The position numbers were made by a program, and so were the translations under genes. Shown here in pieces: positions 58,846 to 64,000 of a stretch of 64,000 nucleotides of DNA (its first letter is position 1; every line of letters starts with the position of its first letter). Origin of the DNA: Chitinophagaceae bacterium. GTDB lineage: Bacteria > Bacteroidota > Bacteroidia > Chitinophagales > Chitinophagaceae. Below the pieces are notes generated by a model, which saw nothing but the letters and a program-made list of their open reading frames with translations, was not told the DNA's origin and did no database searches. The DNA is taken from assembly GCA_025449935.1 (NCBI GenBank), contig JANWIJ010000029.1, forward strand, positions 1 through 64,000, given 5' to 3'.

Positions 58846-59988
58846 CTAATCTGAAATAACCTGGTCAACATAAGCAGAAACCCATCCTACCTGGCCATTT
58901 TTTATCAGGTAAAATTGCTTGGTTTCAAATGCAGAAACAAATTGGCGCATAATTTTTAACAGGAGACCGGTGCCCGACATCAGTGCTTTCTGATCAAACA
59001 CTTTGTGAACAGCGGCTGTTGTTTTCCTGACAGCCTCTTTCTCTTCATTCCTGTTCACATTTGCGGCCAGGAAATCGGGCGACAATGCTCCAAAGTTGCT
59101 GTAAATCTTTTCGCTGAATTTCACTACCTCATCGTAATGCACGGATATGACGGTATTGTCCACCAGTTCGGGGTGAATCAGCGTGGCAATGGCCCAGGCA
59201 ATACCTCCGCTGACAGCGATATTATCACTCAGCGGGTAAGCGCCGCTGGAATTTACCGCGTAAATAATTTCGGGGTTTTCGGCGGAATAAAGAACCCGCT
59301 GTAACTGTTTGCTGAAGTTAACAAGACTGTTATCGCCCTCGCATCTTTTCTCGGTCGCATTGGCGGTACTTTTGGTGCCCCAGTTAATTTCAAAGAGTTT
59401 AAAGTTGTCCTTATTACCCCCGGGGAAGAACCCTCCCTTTGTATTCCCGCTTCCAATATCAAGCAGGAAGGTCGTGTATCGTCTTGGTTCAGGAACAATA
59501 CCCAGGTGAGATAACCGGGCTTCATTGGCTACATCAACTACCTCCACAATGCGGCCCGGCTCGTTTATTTTTATCCGGAAGGAATCAATCAGGCTTTTGA
59601 CCCAGGCTGTTTTCTGGTCTTTTTCTGCCTGCATTTTTACACCGCTGCTGATTACCGTGAAAATGCGCTTAGGGGGTATTTTGTATTCTTTGGTTGCCCG
59701 CGTATACAAGCCATAGAGGCTGTTCAGGGTTGCTGAAAAAGTGGGCTCGGTAAAGGAAATGAAATCCGTGTTGAAAGAAGTGTCCTTAATGATATTAAAA
59801 GCACCGGTGCTTTGCGCATTCTTCCCGATTTCTATGATGCTCATCTTCACGCCCTTGGATCCTACTTCGATACCTGTATAAACGGAAGAATTATTGTATT
59901 TGGGGACGGCATTGCTTTGGGCCGGTACTGTAGAGTTTATTAACAATGCAACAAAGGCCAGAGCAACCTGCAAAAAAGTATATTTCAT
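58846..59988 (-). CDS. Exported Ppx/GppA-like (ASKHA fold) protein
   Basis: A 380-residue protein with a signal peptide (YTFLQVALAFVALLINSTVPAQ). The mature part has the nucleotide-binding motifs of the sugar kinase/Hsp70/actin superfamily in Ppx/GppA style: phosphate-1 loop YTGIEVGSKGVKMSIIEIG, phosphate-2 loop TFLLDIGSGNTKGGFFPGG, and an adenosine-type motif in NIAVSGGIAWAIATL. Cytoplasmic relatives split polyphosphate or pppGpp. A secreted copy would have no ATP or pppGpp at hand, so polyphosphate or a purely structural or sensing role is possible. It sits between two paralogous coiled-coil protein genes. Catalytic competence is not established. Confidence 0.75.
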   Translation of the reverse strand: MKYTFLQVALAFVALLINSTVPAQSNAVPKYNNSSVYTGIEVGSKGVKMSIIEIGKNAQSTGAFNIIKDTSFNTDFISFTEPTFSATLNSLYGLYTRATKEYKIPPKRIFTVISSGVKMQAEKDQKTAWVKSLIDSFRIKINEPGRIVEVVDVANEARLSHLGIVPEPRRYTTFLLDIGSGNTKGGFFPGGNKDNFKLFEINWGTKSTANATEKRCEGDNSLVNFSKQLQRVLYSAENPEIIYAVNSSGAYPLSDNIAVSGGIAWAIATLIHPELVDNTVISVHYDEVVKFSEKIYSNFGALSPDFLAANVNRNEEKEAVRKTTAAVHKVFDQKALMSGTGLLLKIMRQFVSAFETKQFYLIKNGQVGWVSAYVDQVISD

Positions 59989-60085
59989 GTGGGTGATTTT
60001 CTACGGATAAAAATACTACAATGCGGTTCAGCTTTTGCGATCAAATACGCCGCTTACCTATTATGTGAAAAAAATGTGTTTAAAA

Positions 60086-60120
60086 TAAAAAACCGCCCCG
60101 TTTGAAACGGGACGGCTTTT
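60086..60120 (-). terminator. Terminator hairpin after coiled-coil gene A
   Basis: On the minus strand AAAAGCCGTCCCGTTT pairs with AAACGGGGCGGTTTT (one mismatch) and is followed by a T run. It lies 21 nt past the stop of the gene at 60141-61115 and would limit read-through into the ASKHA gene. Confidence 0.75.
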
Positions 60121-60140
60121 GTCGCAGGAGTTAACTGCTT

Positions 60141-61115
60141 TTAACCGAATAAACCACCTTTTTTAAGGCTTCTTACACCTTCACCGATTTTGAAGCCATT
60201 ATGATAAATTTCAATTTTATAGTTACCTGTCTGGAATCCTTCCTGGTGGATCGGGAACTGCACTGGTTTGCGGGTTCCTTGCTCATAATTCACCGGGATT
60301 TTCGCTGTAAAGCTCTTGTCTCCATCTGCACGGGTATTTAATACATTACCATTCTCTGAAATAACCTTTCCGTCAGGAGCCGTTACGATCAGGTACATAT
60401 CAGCAGCACCTGATTTTGCAATGCGGTTCTCCACATCAAATGATACAACCAGTTTGTCAACTCTCTTAGCGGTGGTAGTGCTTTTCTCTTTACCGCTTTT
60501 CTTTTCATCTACAGGTACAACCTGGATGTTGGACGCACTGAAAGTAGAAGCTACATCAACCGTTTTTTCAAGGTCTGCCTTTTCCGTACTGATAGTCTGG
60601 ATATTTGTTTCCAGGTCAGTTTTTTCCTGGGTCAATGTAGTATTGGCCACATTCAGTTCCTGGTTTTCACCGGTCAGGCGGGTCACTTCTGCTTCCAAAC
60701 CACTGATCTGTGTGTTCAGTTCGGCGATCATGGTTCTTGCTTTAGCCAGTTGAGCCTGGGTAGCATTCTTATCATTCAATATTTTCTTGATCTCAGCTTT
60801 CTTAGCATCGATTTCTTTTTGCAAGGCGCTTTTATCGCCCTGTAAGCTGTTATTAGAACCTGTTATTGAATCAAGGCGGATTTCTGCTTCGTCATACATC
60901 ATCCTGATAGAGTCACGCTGTGACATATAGGAAGTTGCCTGCGTCTGTGAAATTTCGAGTTTTTCTCCAGACTTGTTTTTATCCCACAACAAATAACCCC
61001 AGGTACCCAAAAGACCGGCAGCCAGCAAACCTATTACAAGGTTCTTATTGCCCCGGCTCTTTGGCGGTTGACTTTGGGGAGTGTTAGTGGCGGAAGGATA
61101 ATTAGTGTTTGTCAT
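60141..61115 (-). CDS. Membrane-anchored coiled-coil protein (paralogue A)
   Basis: A 324-residue protein. A short polar N-terminus precedes one membrane helix (NLVIGLLAAGLLGTWGYLLW, about residues 26-45), then a long coiled coil (about 70-200; AELNTQISGLEAEVTRLTGE, TTLTQEKTDLETNIQTISTE) and the same C-terminal beta domain as paralogue B (VDKLVVSFDVENRIAKSGAADMYLI, IEIYHNGFKIGEGVRSL). The function is unknown; a spacer or scaffold reaching across the periplasm is plausible. The ORF track adds 43 codons at the start; ATG 61115 is preferred. It is separated from the ASKHA gene by a terminator. Confidence 0.78.
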   Translation of the reverse strand: MTNTNYPSATNTPQSQPPKSRGNKNLVIGLLAAGLLGTWGYLLWDKNKSGEKLEISQTQATSYMSQRDSIRMMYDEAEIRLDSITGSNNSLQGDKSALQKEIDAKKAEIKKILNDKNATQAQLAKARTMIAELNTQISGLEAEVTRLTGENQELNVANTTLTQEKTDLETNIQTISTEKADLEKTVDVASTFSASNIQVVPVDEKKSGKEKSTTTAKRVDKLVVSFDVENRIAKSGAADMYLIVTAPDGKVISENGNVLNTRADGDKSFTAKIPVNYEQGTRKPVQFPIHQEGFQTGNYKIEIYHNGFKIGEGVRSLKKGGLFG

Positions 61116-61341
61116 ACAAAAGGATTTAATGATTTTGAGGTTTATATATTTAATTTCTCGGTTAGAAACCTGTTCATGGCCAGAGTAGAATGCCGGTTGC
61201 ATCCTGGCTGGCTGAAAGCTGTTAAAGTTCCTGTTCCGCAGCACAAAATTTCGAAAACCATGCCAGAAACCGGAAAAGGGTTTTCAACAGGTGTGATTTT
61301 TTTGGCATATTTGAATCTGAAACCTTGTATCTTAGCGCTTT

Positions 61342-62340
61342 ATGAGTGTGGAGAAGATCATTTCAGATTGGAAAAAGAAGGTCTTCCAGCCCGTCTACTG
61401 GCTGGAGGGAGAGGAGGACTTTTTTATCAATAAAGCCGTGAATTTTGCAGAACATCATATTTTGCCGGAGAGCGAAGCCTCCTTTAACCTGACTATTTTT
61501 TATGGAAAGGATGCAAATTGGGCAGATATCATTAATGCCTGCCGGCGCTATCCCATGTTTGCCGAAAGACAGGTAGTCCTCTTAAAGGAGGCACAGCAAA
61601 TGCGGGATGTGGAAAAGCTGGAATCATATATTGAGAATCCCCTTGCTTCTACGGTGTTTGTTGTTTCCTACAAAGAAAAGAAACTCGATGCCCGGAAGAA
61701 ATTTGCCAAACTGGTCAAAGAAAAAGGTGTTTTACTTACCACGAAAAAAATCTATGACAAGGAACTACCGGAATGGACGCAGCAACTTATTCAATCAAAA
61801 GGGCTCACCATAAACCCCAGGGCCCTGGCATTACTGGTGGATCATATCGGAAACGATCTTACACGGATTGAAAACGAGATCGATAAATTATCGGTTAACC
61901 TTGGCAACAGAACAGTTATATCAGAAGATGATATTGAGCAGTATATAGGTGTCAGCAAAGATTACAATGTTTTCGAATTACAATCCGCGCTTGCTGCAAA
62001 AGACCTGGCCCGTGCCATCACGATCGTTCAGTATTTTGAAGCCAATCCGAAAGCAGCACCGATACAACTGGTATTGCCTTCCCTTTACAGTTTTTTCAGT
62101 AAGGTGTTTATGGTGTTCGGCGCAAATACCAGTGATGAAAAAACGATTGCCACCAGCATTGGGGTCAATCCCTATTTCATTAAGGATTATGTTCAGGCTG
62201 CGAAGTTATATACGTACCCGGGGGTGGAAAATGTATTACTCCTGTTACATGCTTACAACCTGAAAAGTGTGGGTGTGGGAAATGCCGGTACAGAGGATGC
62301 TTCCTTATTGAAGGAAATGTTGGTAAAAATGATGACCTGA
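61342..62340 (+). CDS. holA: DNA polymerase III subunit delta HolA
   Basis: A 332-residue clamp-loader subunit that opens the beta sliding clamp. Family marks are PVYWLEGEEDFFINKAVNFAE near the N-terminus, CRRYPMFAERQVVLLKEAQQM, and the helical C-terminus with ALAALVDHIGNDLTRIENEIDKL-type text (ALLVDHIGNDLTRIENEIDK). A TATCTTAG box (7 of 8 consensus) lies 14 nt before the ATG. It faces away from the coiled-coil gene. Confidence 0.93.
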   Translation: MSVEKIISDWKKKVFQPVYWLEGEEDFFINKAVNFAEHHILPESEASFNLTIFYGKDANWADIINACRRYPMFAERQVVLLKEAQQMRDVEKLESYIENPLASTVFVVSYKEKKLDARKKFAKLVKEKGVLLTTKKIYDKELPEWTQQLIQSKGLTINPRALALLVDHIGNDLTRIENEIDKLSVNLGNRTVISEDDIEQYIGVSKDYNVFELQSALAAKDLARAITIVQYFEANPKAAPIQLVLPSLYSFFSKVFMVFGANTSDEKTIATSIGVNPYFIKDYVQAAKLYTYPGVENVLLLLHAYNLKSVGVGNAGTEDASLLKEMLVKMMT

Positions 62341-62448
62341 ACAATTAACGGGGGATTCCCGCAAATCCCTTTTCTTTGTGCCCGAAAAAGCACCTCGGTG
62401 CAACTTATCCACTTTAATCATCATCAATTGTTCTCAACTTTTAAATCT

Positions 62449-63204
62449 ATGCGTAAATTATTCTATTCTCTTATTGCTGTAAGTGCAATGGTGTTAACAG
62501 GATGCCTGGAAACGGTGCAGGAAATTACCCTGAAAAACGACGGTAGCGGCACGGTGAGCAATACCAATGATATGAGTGCCCTGATCGGGCTGGTTAAGCA
62601 AATGGGCGGCGGGGCAGAACTGGAAAAAGCTGGTGACAAGAATATAGATTCAACCGTCTTACTGGTGAACCAGGCAGACAGCATCCCTAATCTCAGCACG
62701 GATGAAAAGGAGCTTGCCAGGAAAGGGACCTTACGGATTAATGCCAACCTCAAGGAAGAGAAGTTTTTGACTAATCTTTTCTTTCCCTTCTCATCTCCTT
62801 CCCAGATCCCTGCTTTTAATAAACTGTCCGGCAAAATAATGGCGGAAGTGATGAAGGATAAACTGGCGGAAGGATCGCCGATGAGTTCTGACCAGATGCC
62901 GGAACCCAGTTCATTTGATGATTATTATAAAATGGAATTCTCGGATGGAGAACTCACAAAAAAAGTTGACAAGGATAAATATGCCGGCGTGGAAAGTGAT
63001 GAATATCTGAAGGGCATCCGGGAATCTGCCTCCATGGGATTGGTTATGAAAGCAAATTACATCATCAATCTGCCGCGTCCTGCGACTAAAGCTGAAGGGA
63101 AAAATGTAAAGTTGTCTGATGATAAAATGAAGGTGACTATCTCTGCATCGATCGAAGATTTTTTTGAAGATCCTTCTGCCCTCGAATTCAAAATAAAATA
63201 TTAA
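62449..63204 (+). CDS. Lipoprotein of unknown function
   Basis: A 251-residue lipoprotein whose signal peptide ends in MVLTGC (Cys19), a lipobox. The mature part begins ETVQEITLKNDGSGTVSNTNDM, a pattern seen in short beta-rich envelope lipoproteins, and contains MSSDQMPEPSSFDDYYKMEF and an acidic C-terminal part. I recognise no family. The ORF track starts at a GTG 17 codons upstream; ATG 62449 gives the proper signal peptide. It follows holA by 108 bp. Confidence 0.75.
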   Translation: MRKLFYSLIAVSAMVLTGCLETVQEITLKNDGSGTVSNTNDMSALIGLVKQMGGGAELEKAGDKNIDSTVLLVNQADSIPNLSTDEKELARKGTLRINANLKEEKFLTNLFFPFSSPSQIPAFNKLSGKIMAEVMKDKLAEGSPMSSDQMPEPSSFDDYYKMEFSDGELTKKVDKDKYAGVESDEYLKGIRESASMGLVMKANYIINLPRPATKAEGKNVKLSDDKMKVTISASIEDFFEDPSALEFKIKY

Positions 63205-63210
63205 AAGCCT

Positions 63211-63243
63211 TATAAGCTATCAGCTAACCGCTGATAGCTTATA
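63211..63243. terminator. Bidirectional terminator hairpin
   Basis: TATAAGCTATCAG pairs perfectly with CTGATAGCTTATA around a 7-nt loop. It lies between the convergent lipoprotein and ribF genes, and the ribF stop codon (63239-63241) is inside its stem. Confidence 0.7.
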
Positions 63244-64000
63244 ATATTTTCAGGCTTTCCACTTTATCCTGGTCAATCTGTTTTACCAGTGCTTCCAGGC
63301 TCTCGAATTTCCTTTCTTCGCGGAGGTATTTTTTCACAAACACTTTTAGTTTTTGACCGTAGATCTCTTTGTTGAAGTCAAACAGGTTCACTTCGATCAC
63401 TCTTTTTTTGCCATCCACCGTAGGACGGAACCCGATACTCATCATCCCGTTCATGCGCCCCGTATATCCTTCCGGTTGGGCGTGTACAGCATAGATACCA
63501 TCCCCGGGTGTAATTTTTTCTTCATCTGTTATTTTTAAGTTGGCTGTCGGGTATCCCAGTTTCCGTCCCAGTTTATCTCCATGAACCACGACACCCGAGA
63601 AGAAAAATTCATAACCCAGTAGTTTGTCTGCCGTGGCAATGTCATGATGGAGAATGGCTTCGCGGATATTGGTCGAACTGATTGAAATGTTTTCCAGTAC
63701 ATGTTTGGGAATTTCCTTCAATTGGTAATTGTATTCAATGGCCTTGTTTTCCAGCAGGCGGTAATCGCCCGAACGATCCCGTCCAAAGCGGTGATCATAA
63801 CCGATAATAATGGTATGCGGCCTGAATTTTTCAACCAGGAAATTTTTCACATACTCTTCGGCAGGCTGGTTGGCAAAGGCATCTGTAAAAGGAACCACGA
63901 CCAGGTGGTCAATTCCCATTTCCCGGAGTAAGGCAATTCTTTCCTCCAGGGTATTGATCAGCCGGATCCCTAATATGGCGGAAGAAACCACTTTGCGGGG
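63239..64000 (-). CDS. ribF: Bifunctional riboflavin kinase / FAD synthetase RibF, 5' end outside window
   Basis: The visible 254 codons are the C-terminal part of RibF, which phosphorylates riboflavin to FMN and adenylates it to FAD. The FAD synthetase domain is cut by the window edge (frame continues as PRKVVSSAILG through position 64000). It shows HTIIIGYDHRFGRDRSGDY and ISSTNIREAIL. The riboflavin kinase domain has GDKLGRKLGYPTANL and IEVNLFDFNKEIYGQKL. The ORF track starts at an internal Met; the true start is beyond 64000. It converges on the lipoprotein gene. Confidence 0.93.
   Translation of the reverse strand, partial: PRKVVSSAILGIRLINTLEERIALLREMGIDHLVVVPFTDAFANQPAEEYVKNFLVEKFRPHTIIIGYDHRFGRDRSGDYRLLENKAIEYNYQLKEIPKHVLENISISSTNIREAILHHDIATADKLLGYEFFFSGVVVHGDKLGRKLGYPTANLKITDEEKITPGDGIYAVHAQPEGYTGRMNGMMSIGFRPTVDGKKRVIEVNLFDFNKEIYGQKLKVFVKKYLREERKFESLEALVKQIDQDKVESLKIL

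Overview
The window reads as a chromosomal segment of a Bacteroidota bacterium, most likely from the Chitinophagaceae or close relatives. The signs are TonB-dependent receptors with carboxypeptidase-regulatory N-termini, DUF5686, DUF2279 and DUF937/OmpA proteins, a sigma-54 activator placed with lptE and secG, start codons without strong Shine-Dalgarno sequences, and several upstream boxes matching the Bacteroidota -7 consensus TAnnTTTG. The taxonomic call is inference from gene content; no rRNA is present.

Layout. 1-1911: the 3' part of a tRNA-Pro(CGG) gene, then two degenerate copies of its 3' half, which bracket a DUF937/OmpA protein. 1948-5995: a large AsmA-like envelope protein and a voltage-gated K+ channel. 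6181-17050: one long leftward cluster for reductive pyrimidine catabolism. PreT/PreA reduce uracil or thymine, dihydropyrimidinase and beta-ureidopropionase open the ring and release the beta-amino acid, a class III aminotransferase makes the semialdehyde, and a CoA-acylating (methyl)malonate-semialdehyde dehydrogenase yields acetyl- or propionyl-CoA. An NCS1 permease imports the base. An unknown secreted protein and a decayed four-helix-bundle cassette flanked by a perfect 22-bp inverted repeat sit inside the cluster. 17129-21873: TrmH, thioredoxin-like proteins, YihY, MltG and SecG. 21875-26074: leftward miaB - sigma-54 activator - lptE - TPR protein, leading into secG. 26256-28670: an outer-membrane receptor-like protein behind a 16-bp palindrome.

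28683-29080: a tRNA-Gly(CCC) whose 3' end is duplicated 324 bp away, with a frameshifted GIY-YIG nuclease gene between the copies that starts 3 nt after the tRNA CCA. 29107-37717: conserved Bacteroidota proteins, two parts of an Fe-S/heterodisulfide-reductase-like module about 3.6 kb apart, a Crp-family regulator, a LysE exporter and a DHCW cupin. 37858-49239: phosphohexomutase, DoxX, Pcm, a LemA/M48 pair, penicillin acylase, DUF5686 and TrhO. 49242-54538: a RidA/dehydratase pair with overlapping stop and start codons, a lactonase, an ABA4-like membrane pair and PurC. 54689-57640: a large TonB-dependent receptor. 57862-61115: an exported Ppx/GppA-like (ASKHA-fold) protein between two paralogous membrane-anchored coiled-coil proteins. 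61342-64000: HolA, a lipoprotein and the 3' part of ribF.

The most unusual signals are (i) small cassettes tied to structural RNA or inverted repeats that carry no transposase (tRNA-Pro fragments, the four-helix-bundle element, the tRNA-Gly/GIY-YIG element), and (ii) the three-gene exported ASKHA/coiled-coil locus. No CRISPR array, prophage, classical IS element or recognised defence system was seen.
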